Positions 1 through 7,238 of a stretch of 9,612 nucleotides of DNA are shown here, piece after piece. Location: contig CAZIGW010000313.1 of the NCBI GenBank assembly GCA_964538565.1, positions 1-9,612 of the forward strand. The letters are read 5' to 3'. This DNA is from CAYVBN01 sp964538565 (GTDB taxonomy: Bacteria; Pseudomonadota; Alphaproteobacteria; Rhizobiales; Xanthobacteraceae). Within the stretch, counting starts at the first letter, position 1. Each line of letters begins with the position of its first letter. Under the pieces are notes generated by a model. The model was not told where the DNA came from, made no database searches, and worked only from the letters and a program-made list of their open reading frames with translations. The position numbers were made by a program, and so were the translations under genes.

Positions 1-316
1 GATCGACGATCACGCCCGAGCCGAGCGAGCGCTGAACCTGCTCGCGCGGCAATCCCTGGCCGAAGAAGCGGCGAAACAGCGGGTCATCGAGCAGCGGATT
101 GCGGTTCTCGATCACCTTGGCCGCATAGACGTTCACGACGGCCGGGGCGACGCGCTGCACGACCGGCGCATAGGACAGCTTGAGCTCGGCGGCCGAGCCG
201 GGGACACGGCGTTCCTGCGCCATGCCGGGCGAAACGGCGGCGAACGAAGCCAGCAGGACCTGGGCCAGGAGCAACTGGGCCGACAGCAGGGCAAGCATGC
301 GGGCAGGACGAATCAT
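1..316 (-). CDS. HtrA/Do-family periplasmic serine protease, N-terminal part (cut by left edge)
   Basis: This is the first 105 codons of a gene that continues past position 1. The start has a basic n-region (MIRPAR), a hydrophobic stretch rich in Leu and Ala, and a likely signal-peptidase site around GMA-QE at residues 31-34, so the product is probably exported to the periplasm. The mature part carries sequences typical of the HtrA/DegP family: SYAPVVQRVAPAVVNVYA, then DPLFRRFFG, then SLGSGVIVD, which leads into the first protease beta-barrel. The catalytic His, Asp and Ser would lie beyond the window, so activity cannot be judged. The ATG at 316 is chosen because it puts the charged residues directly before the hydrophobic core. 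ATGs at 364 and at codon 7 are in frame, and none of the three has a clear Shine-Dalgarno. A protease of this family after rplQ is a familiar alphaproteobacterial arrangement. It lies beyond the ribosomal terminator and is probably transcribed separately. The DegP versus DegQ type cannot be told. Confidence 0.85.
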   Translation of the reverse strand, partial: MIRPARMLALLSAQLLLAQVLLASFAAVSPGMAQERRVPGSAAELKLSYAPVVQRVAPAVVNVYAAKVIENRNPLLDDPLFRRFFGQGLPREQVQRSLGSGVIVD

Positions 317-340
317 GGCTGGGATTCGTGGCTTGAACGA

Positions 341-376
341 ACCGAGATATATAAGTCCCGGCATCACAAGAGAAGA
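341..376 (-). promoter_or_regulatory. Possible promoter of the HtrA-like gene
   Basis: Read on the minus strand, TATATA at 353-348 stands out in otherwise GC-rich sequence and could be a -10 box. This would place the transcript start near 341, about 25 nt before the ATG at 316. The hexamer 17 nt upstream (TCTTCT, 376-371) is a poor -35 match, and no heat-shock or ECF-type promoter was recognised. A promoter somewhere here is expected, because a terminator separates this gene from rplQ. The exact site is inference. Confidence 0.3.
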
Positions 377-484
377 GAGACCCTGCGCGGCGCCCGCCCG
401 GCGCCGGTCTCGGGACCGCGCGACAAAATTCCCGAGCGTGCGGGCCCGCGGAGGGCTCCTCTGGGATGGGATCGGGTCTTGATT

Positions 485-503
485 CCCGCTCTGGCGGGTT
501 TTT
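485..503 (+). terminator. Short terminator-like hairpin facing the plus strand
   Basis: On the plus strand, CCCGC pairs with GCGGG around a four-base TCTG loop, followed at once by five T residues. This is the shape of a small intrinsic terminator for plus-strand transcription. On the minus strand the hairpin is not followed by a U-run, so it does not serve the ribosomal operon. The stem is only 5 bp. No plus-strand gene was recognised upstream. Confidence 0.4.
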
Positions 504-540
504 CTGCGGCGAACCGGAATCTTTCGCCGGAAGAGGCTGC

Positions 541-570
541 AAAAGAACAGGGCGGCTCTCGGCCGCCCTG
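541..570 (-). terminator. Intrinsic terminator of the ribosomal-protein operon
   Basis: Read on the minus strand, CAGGGCGGC pairs perfectly with GCCGCCCTG over 9 bp around a CGAGA loop, followed directly by TTCTTTT. The hairpin begins 38 nt after the rplQ stop codon. This is a strong Rho-independent terminator and marks the end of the spc/alpha-type transcription unit. Confidence 0.88.
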
Positions 571-608
571 CGTCATTTCCAGGAGATCGTTCGAGACAGC
601 GCCCGCGC

Positions 609-1034
609 TCAGGCCGCGGCGCTCTCCTCGGCCTTGCGCTCCTGCACTGGGCCCGAATCCTGGCCCTTGGCGGAGACATCGCGGTCGACGAACTCGATCA
701 CCGCCACCGCGGCGTTGTCGCCGTGGCGGAATCCCGCCTTGAGCACCCGCGTGTAGCCGCCGTTGCGCGCCTTGTAGCGCGGCCCGATCACCTCGAAGAG
801 CTTCTTGACCATGGCGACGTCGCGGATCTCGGCGATCGCCTGGCGGCGTGCGTGCAGGTCGCCGCGCTTGCCGAGCGTCACCAGCTTCTCGACGATCGGA
901 CGCAGGTCCTTCGCCTTCGGCAGCGTGGTCACGATCTGCTCGTGCTTGATGAGCGCGGCCGCCATGTTGGCGAACATGGCGCGCCGGTGCTCCGGTTTAC
1001 GGTTGAGCTTGCGATGGGCATTGCCGTGACGCAT
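609..1034 (-). CDS. rplQ: 50S ribosomal protein L17
   Basis: L17 is a large-subunit protein that binds 23S rRNA near the exit-tunnel side. The 141-residue product opens with the family hallmark MRHGNAHRKLNRKPEHRRAM, continues through FANMAAALIKHEQIVTTLPKA, and has the typical motif GGYTRVLKAGFRHGDNA near residues 92-108. The last 25 or so residues form an Ala/Glu/Lys-rich tail past the conserved core, which is common in alphaproteobacterial L17. The ATG at 1034 has a very good Shine-Dalgarno (AAGGAGG, 8 nt upstream). It is the last gene of the operon, 55 bp after rpoA, and is followed by the terminator. Confidence 0.98.
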   Translation of the reverse strand: MRHGNAHRKLNRKPEHRRAMFANMAAALIKHEQIVTTLPKAKDLRPIVEKLVTLGKRGDLHARRQAIAEIRDVAMVKKLFEVIGPRYKARNGGYTRVLKAGFRHGDNAAVAVIEFVDRDVSAKGQDSGPVQERKAEESAAA

Positions 1035-1089
1035 CGCGGGTCCCTCCTTGCCCGCGCCGCGCGGCGCGAGACGACGCTGGCTTTCGGTC

Positions 1090-2109
1090 TCAGTAGTGGT
1101 CTTCGAAGCGCTTGGCGAGTTCGTCGATGTTCTCGGGCGGCCAGCCCGGCACTTCCATGCCGAGGTGGAGCCCCATCTGCGCCAGGACTTCCTTGATCTC
1201 GTTGAGCGACTTGCGGCCGAAGTTCGGCGTGCGGAGCATCTCCGCCTCGGTCTTCTGCACCAGGTCGCCGATGTAGACGATGTTGTCGTTCTTCAGACAA
1301 TTGGCCGAGCGCACGGAGAGCTCGAGCTCGTCCACCTTCTTGAGGAACGCCGGGTTGAAGGCGAGATCCGGGATGACCTCGGACACGACCTCCTTGCGCG
1401 GCTCCTCGAAGTTGACGAACACGTTGAGCTGGTCCTGCAGGATGCGCGCCGCGTAGGCGAGCGCGTCCTCCGGGTTCACCGAGCCGTTGGTCTCGATCGA
1501 CATCGTGAGCTTGTCGTAGTCGAGGATCTGCCCCTCGCGGGTGTTCTCGACCTTGTAGGACACCTTCCTGACCGGCGAATACAGGCTGTCGACCGGGATG
1601 AGGCCGATCGGCGCGTCCTCCGGGCGGTTGCGCTCGGCCGGGACGTAGCCCTTGCCGGTGTTGACCGTGAACTCCATGCGGATCTCGGCGCCCTCGTCGA
1701 GGTGGCAGAGCACGAGCTCCGGATTGAGCACGATGACGTCGCCGACCGTCTGGATGTCGCCGGCGGTGACGACCGCCGGGCCCTGCTTCTTCATCACCAT
1801 CCGCTTGGGGCCCTCGCCCTGCATCTTGATGGCGATGTCCTTGATGTTGAGGATGATGTCGGTCACGTCCTCGCGCACGCCGGCGATCGAGGAGAATTCG
1901 TGCAGCACGCCGTCGATGTGCACGGACTGCACCGCCGCTCCCTGGAGAGAGGACAGGAGAACGCGCCGCAGCGCGTTTCCGAGGGTCAGTCCGAAGCCGC
2001 GCTCCAGCGGTTCGGCGACAACGGTCGCCAGGCGCTTCGGATCGCTGCCCGGCGTCACCTGCAGCTTGTTCGGTCTGATCAGTTCTTGCCAGTTCTTCTG
2101 GATCGTCAC
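1090..2109 (-). CDS. rpoA: DNA-directed RNA polymerase subunit alpha
   Basis: The alpha dimer nucleates RNA polymerase assembly and its C-terminal domain contacts UP elements and activators. The N-terminal domain covers about residues 1-235, with QKNWQELIRPNKL at the start and GFGLTLGNALRRVLLSSLQG at 38-57. After a linker comes the C-terminal domain at about 252-325, with ELSVRSANCLK (the Arg at 267 corresponds to DNA-contacting Arg265 of E. coli) and TPNFGRKSLNEIKEVL. The product ends in EDHY. The GTG at 2109 is chosen because it gives 339 residues, close to the family's usual length, and places the start just before IQKNWQEL as in relatives; GGTGA lies 4 nt upstream. An ATG at 2121 would add four residues and is nearly as likely. 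A GTG at 2196 would add 29 non-conserved residues. The operon lacks rpsD before rpoA, as is usual in Alphaproteobacteria. Confidence 0.97.
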   Translation of the reverse strand: MTIQKNWQELIRPNKLQVTPGSDPKRLATVVAEPLERGFGLTLGNALRRVLLSSLQGAAVQSVHIDGVLHEFSSIAGVREDVTDIILNIKDIAIKMQGEGPKRMVMKKQGPAVVTAGDIQTVGDVIVLNPELVLCHLDEGAEIRMEFTVNTGKGYVPAERNRPEDAPIGLIPVDSLYSPVRKVSYKVENTREGQILDYDKLTMSIETNGSVNPEDALAYAARILQDQLNVFVNFEEPRKEVVSEVIPDLAFNPAFLKKVDELELSVRSANCLKNDNIVYIGDLVQKTEAEMLRTPNFGRKSLNEIKEVLAQMGLHLGMEVPGWPPENIDELAKRFEDHY

Positions 2110-2132
2110 GTCGTCACCCATCGCGTTGAGCG

Positions 2133-2151
2133 GCGCGGGCTTGTCCCGCGC
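2133..2151 (-). promoter_or_regulatory. GC hairpin in the leader between rpsK and rpoA
   Basis: On the minus strand, GCGCGGG pairs perfectly with CCCGCGC over 7 bp around a 5-nt ACAAG loop. It ends 11 nt before the ATG at 2121 and 23 nt before the GTG at 2109. There is no T-run after it, so it is not a terminator. It lies in a 105-bp spacer that is long for this operon. It could affect ribosome access to rpoA, stabilise the message or mark a processing point. No known binding motif was recognised. Confidence 0.45.
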
Positions 2152-2214
2152 ATCCCACTCCGCCCCGTGGGAAAAATCGGCGGCGGCGGACGGCACGCGC
2201 CCGCCGGATGAGAA

Positions 2215-2604
2215 TTACACGCGCCGGCGCTTGCGCGGCCGGCAGCCGTTGTGCGGGATCGGCGTCACGTCGCGGATCGACGTGATGGTGAAGCCGGCCG
2301 CCTGCAGCGAACGCAGTGCCGACTCGCGTCCCGACCCCGGTCCCGCCACCTCGACCTCGAGCGTGCGCATGCCGTGCTCCTGCGCCTTGCGGGCCGCGTC
2401 CTCGGCGGCGACCTGCGCGGCGTAGGGGGTCGACTTGCGCGAACCCTTGAAGCCCATCGTGCCCGACGACGACCAGGCAATCGTGTTGCCCTGCGCGTCG
2501 GTGATCGTGATCATCGTGTTGTTGAACGTGGCATTCACGTGTGCGACGCCCGACGCGATGTTCTTGCGTTCGCGCCTGCGGACACGGGTGGCTTCCTTGC
2601 CCAT
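2215..2604 (-). CDS. rpsK: 30S ribosomal protein S11
   Basis: S11 sits on the platform of the small subunit next to the E-site and the mRNA exit path. The 129-residue protein has the family's usual length and motifs: RRRERKNIASGVAHVNATFN, TITDAQGNTIAWSSSG at about 33-48, GFKGSRKSTPYAAQ at about 51-64, and the C-terminal signature DVTPIPHNGCRPRKRRRV. The ATG at 2604 has a modest Shine-Dalgarno (AAAGGG, about 7 nt upstream). It follows rpsM after a 69-bp spacer carrying a 15-nt sequence that also occurs before rpsM. Confidence 0.98.
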   Translation of the reverse strand: MGKEATRVRRRERKNIASGVAHVNATFNNTMITITDAQGNTIAWSSSGTMGFKGSRKSTPYAAQVAAEDAARKAQEHGMRTLEVEVAGPGSGRESALRSLQAAGFTITSIRDVTPIPHNGCRPRKRRRV

Positions 2605-2644
2605 TCTCGACCCTTTCGCGGCTCGGCCCCGGACGGGCGCCGTC

Positions 2645-2659
2645 TCTCGTTCACGTTCC
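2645..2659 (-). repeat. 15-nt repeat, copy before rpsK
   Basis: The minus-strand sequence GGAACGTGAACGAGA occurs here and again, identically, at 3082-3096. Its promoter-distal end lies 40 nt upstream of the rpsK ATG. The other copy lies 39 nt upstream of the rpsM GTG. In both copies it is followed within a few bases by GACGG. The function is unknown. Confidence 0.6.
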
Positions 2660-2673
2660 TTCGGCCTGTCGGC

Positions 2674-3042
2674 TTACTTCTTCTTTCCGGCAATCGGCTT
2701 GGCCGGCCCCTTGCGGGTGCGGGCATTGGTATGGGTGCGCTGTCCGCGCACCGGCAGACTGCGGCGGTGACGCAGCCCCCGGTAACAACCGAGGTCCATC
2801 AGCCGCTTGATGTTCATGCTGGTTTCGCGCCGCAGATCGCCTTCCACCATATAGTCACGGTCGATCACTTCGCGAATCTGCAGCACTTCCTGGTCGGTGA
2901 GCTGCGCCACCCGGCGCGCGTCGGGAATGCCCACCTTGTCCATGATCTCGCGCGCGAGATGCGGGCCGATCCCATGGATGTACTGGAGCGCGATGATCAC
3001 GCGCTTGTTCGTCGGTAGGTTAACACCAGCAATACGGGCCAC
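2674..3042 (-). CDS. rpsM: 30S ribosomal protein S13
   Basis: S13 is a small-subunit head protein that contacts the P-site tRNA and forms inter-subunit bridges. The 122-residue product has the expected start MARIAGVNLPTNKRVIIAL, the motif YIHGIGPHLAREI near 21-33, the rRNA-binding stretch RRETSMNIKRLMDLGCYRGL, the signature RSLPVRGQRTHTNARTRKGP at 94-113 and a basic C-terminus ending in GKKK. The start is GTG at 3042, supported by AGGAG 8 nt upstream and by the conserved N-terminus. It opens the alpha-type block, 175 bp after adk, the widest gap within the operon. Confidence 0.98.
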   Translation of the reverse strand: MARIAGVNLPTNKRVIIALQYIHGIGPHLAREIMDKVGIPDARRVAQLTDQEVLQIREVIDRDYMVEGDLRRETSMNIKRLMDLGCYRGLRHRRSLPVRGQRTHTNARTRKGPAKPIAGKKK

Positions 3043-3217
3043 GGCCGCTACTCCTGATTGCCGACCGGCGCCGGCCGGCCGTCTCGTTCACGTTCCCAAA
3101 TCTCCGGAAGAGGGCCATAAACGCGCCAAGACGACGCCCACCCCCGCCTCCGGGGCCGGCATCGTCACAAGTGTCTCCGACTGGGTGCCGGCTATTTACG
3201 GACTTCATCAAGGCGCG
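3043..3217 (-). other. 175-bp leader between adk and rpsM
   Basis: This is the longest untranslated stretch inside the ribosomal unit. It contains one copy of the 15-nt repeat (3082-3096), the rpsM Shine-Dalgarno (3051-3055) and an inverted repeat in which GCCGGCA (3155-3161) is complementary to TGCCGGC (3186-3192) around a 24-nt loop. There is no T-run, so no intrinsic terminator follows adk. An internal promoter or a regulatory leader for the alpha-type block could lie here, but no good -35/-10 pair was found. A short open frame across it has no recognisable product. Confidence 0.5.
3082..3096 (-). repeat. 15-nt repeat, copy before rpsM
   Basis: This is the second exact copy of GGAACGTGAACGAGA (minus strand), ending 39 nt before the rpsM GTG. 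The partner copy at 2645-2659 sits at almost the same distance from rpsK. Confidence 0.6.
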
Positions 3218-4152
3218 TCAACCTCTTCGCCGCGAATTTCGACGTCTGGACGTCCGCTTTGCGGTCGCCGGCCGGCGGGCGGCAGCCTTGCGGGCCGTGC
3301 CCTTGCGGCTGGCCGCCCGGGTGGGCTTCTTGCCCCCCGACGGGCGAGCAGCCCTGCCCTTGCTCCGGGCCTTGGCGGCCGCCTTGGGTGCCGCGGAAGC
3401 CCGGGAGGCCTTGGCCTTGCGCACCTTGCGGCGAGCCGCTCCGCCGCGGGACGCGCCCTGGGAGGGGGTCCTGCGCGCACGGGGCTTGGCCGCCGCCTTG
3501 CGGCTCGACCTGCGCCGGGCCGCCGGCTTGCTGGCTGCGGGCTTGCCTTCCGGGGAACGGGCCGTCCCGTCGCCGCTCCCGGACAGGATGCGGGCGATCG
3601 CCTCGGCCACCTGCGGGATCGAGGCCATGCCGTCGACCGAGCGCAGCAGCCCCCTGTCCCGATAGTAGGCGACGAGCGGCTCCGTCTGCGCCCGGTAGGC
3701 GTCGAGCCGCTTCTTCAGGACGTCCGGGTTGTCGTCGGCCCGCAGCGCCTCGCCGCGCGCCGTCATGTCGGCGACCCGCGTCTCGATGCGCTTGATCAGC
3801 GCGCTCTCGTCGACCTTGAGCTCGATCACCGCGTCGAGCGCGAGGCCCTTCGCGGCGAGCATGCGGTCGAGCGCCTGCGCCTGCCCCACGGTGCGGGGAA
3901 AGCCGTCGAGGATGAACCCGCGCCGGGCGTCGGGCTGCTCGATCCGGTCGGCGACGATCGCCACGACGACCTCGTCGGGCACCAGCTCGCCGCGATCCAT
4001 GATGTCCTTGGCCTTGAGGCCGACGGGCGTGCCGGCCTTGACGGCGGCGCGCAGCATGTCGCCCGTCGAGAGCTGGATGATGCCGTGGGAATCGATGAGG
4101 CGTTGCGCCTGCGTGCCCTTGCCGGCACCGGGAGGGCCGAGAAGAATAAGCC

Positions 4153-4156
<4 letters not shown>
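3218..4156 (-). CDS. adk: Adenylate kinase with a long Arg/Lys/Ala-rich C-terminal tail
   Basis: Adenylate kinase converts ATP + AMP to two ADP. Residues 1-191 form a complete core: the P-loop GPPGAGKGTQ at 7-16, STGDMLR at 30-36, the AMP-binding region LVPDEVV at 59-65, FILDGFPRT at 81-89, and a short LID with RIETRVADMTARGEALRADD at 123-142, which lacks the Cys-zinc type. The core length matches short alphaproteobacterial enzymes of about 190 residues. The reading frame then continues to residue 312. In residues 201-312 I count 27 Arg, 15 Lys, about 30 Ala and one acidic residue, with stretches such as RKAAAKPRARR, RKGTARKAAARRPATAKR and RTSRRRNSRRRG. This resembles histone-H1-like tails of bacterial nucleoid proteins. 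The start ATG at 4156 overlaps the secY stop (ATGA), and the conserved MRLILLGPPG confirms it. The kinase call is secure. The tail's role in nucleic-acid or ribosome binding is inference. Confidence 0.96.
3221..3583 (-). other. Disordered basic tail region of adenylate kinase
   Basis: This stretch encodes about residues 192-312 of the adk product. It is low in complexity and dominated by Arg, Lys, Ala, Ser, Pro and Gly, with almost no hydrophobic or acidic residues, so it is probably unstructured and strongly cationic. It starts right after the last core helix (VAEAIARIL) and a short SGSGDG linker. It is in the same frame as the enzyme, with no intervening stop. Confidence 0.8.
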
Positions 4157-5487
<1,331 letters not shown>

Positions 5488-5538
5488 GATCCGGCTCCGG
5501 TTCGCGCCCCGCTCGGGAAAGCCCCCCTCATATAGGGA

Positions 5539-6027
5539 TCAGGCCTTCTGTTCGCTCGCCTCCGGCCTGGGCGCGAGGATCTTGACCGAGCCACCCGCCT
5601 TCTCGACCGCGGCGACCGCCGACTGCGACGCCCCGTAGACCTCGAAATGGAGCTTGGCCTTGATCTCGCCGCCGCCGAGCAGCCGAACGCCGTCCTTTGC
5701 CCGCCGCAACACGCCCGCCTTGACCAGGCTCGCGGCGTCGACGGTGGCCTTGCTGTCGAGCCTGCCGGCGTCGACCGCCGCCTGCACCCGCCCGAGGTTC
5801 ACCTCGTTGAGCTTCAAGGCGAAGATGTTGTTGAAGCCGCGCTTCGGCAAGCGCCGGTGCAGCGGCATCTGGCCGCCTTCGAAGCCCTTGATGCGCACGC
5901 CGGAACGGGCGGTCTGGCCCTTGCCGCCGCGCCCGCCGGTCTTGCCCTTGCCGGAGCCGATGCCGCGGCCGATGCGCACGCGACTGCTGCGCGCGCCCTC
6001 GCGGTCGGCAATCTGGTTGAGCTTCAT
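5539..6027 (-). CDS. rplO: 50S ribosomal protein L15
   Basis: L15 is a late-assembling 23S rRNA-binding protein. The 162-residue product has the long Gly/Arg-rich N-terminal extension typical of L15 (RIGRGIGSGKGKTGGRGGKG at 18-37), then GVRIKGFEGGQMPLHRRLPK at 43-62 and GFNNIFALKLNEVNL, with a C-terminal fold ending near VKILAPRPE. The ATG at 6027 is preferred; a GTG directly before it would add one residue. The Shine-Dalgarno TAAGGAG begins at the rpmD stop codon itself, so the two genes are probably translated in a coupled way. Confidence 0.98.
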   Translation of the reverse strand: MKLNQIADREGARSSRVRIGRGIGSGKGKTGGRGGKGQTARSGVRIKGFEGGQMPLHRRLPKRGFNNIFALKLNEVNLGRVQAAVDAGRLDSKATVDAASLVKAGVLRRAKDGVRLLGGGEIKAKLHFEVYGASQSAVAAVEKAGGSVKILAPRPEASEQKA

Positions 6028-6039
6028 CACCCCGTCTCC

Positions 6040-6234
6040 TTACTGCTGCTCGACCACGCGGACGAGGTGCGCCACCTTGGCGATCATGCCGCGCGTCTGT
6101 GGCGTGTCGGGCAGTTCCGCCACGCGGCCGATGCGGTTGAGCTTCAGTCCGATCAGCGTCGCGCGCTGGCTCCGCTCGCGCCGGATCGGGCTGCCGGTCT
6201 GCTCGACCCTGATGATCTTGCCTGTCTTGGTCAT
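6040..6234 (-). CDS. rpmD: 50S ribosomal protein L30
   Basis: L30 is a small 23S rRNA-binding protein. The 64-residue product has the bacterial L30 pattern: KIIRVEQTGSPIRRERSQRA, then TLIGLKLNRIGRVAELPDTP, then GMIAKVAHLVRVVEQQ. The ATG at 6234 is chosen for the conserved MTKTGKI start and a GGGAG Shine-Dalgarno 6 nt upstream. A TTG ten codons earlier is in frame but sits on the rpsE stop and lacks support. It lies 26 bp after rpsE and 12 bp before rplO. Confidence 0.97.
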   Translation of the reverse strand: MTKTGKIIRVEQTGSPIRRERSQRATLIGLKLNRIGRVAELPDTPQTRGMIAKVAHLVRVVEQQ

Positions 6235-6260
6235 GGCGGGCTCCCGCGAATTCCCTGCTG

Positions 6261-6818
6261 TCAATCGGCGGCGGCCTGCTCGCCCGCCACATCGCGGCTG
6301 CGCGCCTGCAGCGCCGAGACCTTTATGTTGCGGCGCGCGGCGACCGCGCGCGGCGAATCCTGCCGCTTCAAGGCGTCGAACGTCGCCCGCACCATGTTGT
6401 ACGGGTTCGACGAGCCGATCGACTTCGCCACCACGTCCTGCATGCCGAGCGTCTCGAACACCGCGCGCATCGGACCGCCCGCGATGATGCCGGTGCCGGC
6501 GGGGGCGGCGCGCAGGTAGACCTTGCCGGCGCCGTGACGGCCGAGCACGTCGTGGTGCAGCGTGCGGCCCTCGCGCAGTGGCACGCGGACCAGGCTGCGC
6601 TTGGCGGCGTCCGTCGCCTTGCGGATCGCTTCCGGCACCTCGCGCGCCTTGCCGTGGCCGAACCCGACCCGGCCCTTCTGGTCGCCCACCACGACGAGCG
6701 CGGCGAAGCCGAAGCGACGGCCGCCCTTCACCACCTTGGCGACACGGTTGATGTGGACGAGCTTGTCGACGAACTCGCTGTCCCGATCTTCCCGTTCGCG
6801 TTCGCGTTCACGTGCCAT
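6261..6818 (-). CDS. rpsE: 30S ribosomal protein S5
   Basis: S5 helps maintain translational accuracy and mRNA unwinding at the small-subunit entry site. The 185-residue product has the double-stranded-RNA-binding-like domain (EFVDKLVHINRVAKVVKGGR, then RFGFAALVVVGDQKGRVGFG at 35-54, then KAREVPEAIRKA) and the C-terminal domain (VYLRAAPAGTGIIAGGPMRA at 100-119, then SIGSSNPYNMVRATFDAL at 133-150). The N-terminus starts MARERERERED, a charged Arg-Glu repeat encoded by a hexanucleotide tandem repeat (6794-6809). Such charged N-termini occur in alphaproteobacterial S5. The start has only a weak Shine-Dalgarno, unlike its neighbours. Confidence 0.98.
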   Translation of the reverse strand: MAREREREREDRDSEFVDKLVHINRVAKVVKGGRRFGFAALVVVGDQKGRVGFGHGKAREVPEAIRKATDAAKRSLVRVPLREGRTLHHDVLGRHGAGKVYLRAAPAGTGIIAGGPMRAVFETLGMQDVVAKSIGSSNPYNMVRATFDALKRQDSPRAVAARRNIKVSALQARSRDVAGEQAAAD

Positions 6819-6824
6819 GTGGTT

Positions 6825-6863
6825 CTATCCGTTTCCGTGCGGGCCCGCGCCCGCCATCCTCAT
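6825..6863 (-). other. 12-codon open frame and hairpin in the rplR-rpsE gap
   Basis: An ATG directly abuts the rplR stop (TGAATG) and opens a 12-codon frame (MRMAGAGPHGNG) that ends at TAG six bases before the rpsE ATG, in the same frame as rpsE. It contains a 6-bp GC hairpin (6839-6854, GCGG loop on the minus strand). It may be a chance open frame or a coupling device. There is no evidence that a peptide is made. Confidence 0.25.
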
Positions 6864-7226
6864 TCAGAAGTTAAGACCGCCCTCGCGCGCCGCGTCGGCC
6901 AGCGCCTTCACCCGGCCGTGGTAGAGATAGCCGCCACGGTCGAACGTGACGTCCTTCACGCCCTTGCCGATCGCGCGTTCGGCGATCAGCTTGCCGACCG
7001 CCTTGGCGGCTTCGATGTTGGCGCCCGATTTCAGCCCCTCGCGCATCGGCTTCTCGATCGAGGAGGCGCTGGCGAGCGTCTCACCTTTGCGGTCGTCGAT
7101 CACCTGCGCATAGATGTGCTTCGAGGAACGGAACACCGAAAGCCGCGGGCGGCCCCCGGCGGCGAGCTTGATCGCCCTGCGCGTCCGCGCCTTGCGCCGC
7201 TCGGCCCGTCGACTAGGATTTGCCAT
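6864..7226 (-). CDS. rplR: 50S ribosomal protein L18
   Basis: L18 binds 5S rRNA and helps attach it to the large subunit. The 120-residue product has the usual length, a basic N-terminus (RRAERRKARTRRAIK), the core RPRLSVFRSSKHIYAQVIDD at 26-45 and the C-terminal signature FDRGGYLYHGRVKALADAAR followed by EGGLNF. The ATG at 7226 has GGGAG 6 nt upstream. It lies 12 bp after rplF. Confidence 0.98.
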   Translation of the reverse strand: MANPSRRAERRKARTRRAIKLAAGGRPRLSVFRSSKHIYAQVIDDRKGETLASASSIEKPMREGLKSGANIEAAKAVGKLIAERAIGKGVKDVTFDRGGYLYHGRVKALADAAREGGLNF

Positions 7227-7238
7227 CGCCAGCTCCCG

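Larger units (their letters stand above)
317..608. other. Spacer between rplQ and the HtrA-like gene
   Basis: This 292-bp non-coding stretch holds the rplQ terminator (541-570), an oppositely oriented terminator-like hairpin (485-503), GC-rich inverted repeats at 388-406 (7-bp stem, 5-nt loop) and 405-418 (5-bp stem, TCGG loop), and an AT-rich patch around 346-355. No convincing protein-coding frame was recognised on either strand. Open frames here show no family resemblance and look like products of high GC content. Confidence 0.7.

Noticed and set aside
2110..2196. GTG at 2196 as rpoA start, giving a 29-residue extension
   Set aside because: The extra residues are not part of the conserved alpha N-terminus and would make the protein longer than the family norm. 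Kept only as an alternative.
1048..2211. Long plus-strand open frame (387 codons) antisense to rpoA
   Set aside because: The opposite strand encodes a clear full-length RpoA. The antisense translation is low-complexity His/Arg/Asp/Leu/Val-rich sequence with no family motif, which is usual for the reverse of high-GC coding DNA.
2645..3096. The 15-nt repeat as an EcfG/ECF-type promoter because it begins GGAAC
   Set aside because: No CGTT-like -10 follows at 18-19 nt in the rpsM copy, and the rpsK copy gives only a partial match.
3155..3192. Inverted repeat after adk as an intrinsic terminator
   Set aside because: The loop is 24 nt and no T-run follows. The downstream ribosomal genes are expected to be co-transcribed.
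3020..3211. Small minus-strand open frame (63 codons) across the adk-rpsM gap
   Set aside because: It begins at TTG, runs into rpsM out of frame, and shows no recognisable domain or Shine-Dalgarno.
3218..3628. The basic tail as a separate H1-like gene starting at an internal adk Met (residue 177)
   Set aside because: The Met lies inside the conserved last part of the kinase core and has no Shine-Dalgarno. The frame is continuous, so fusion is the simpler reading.
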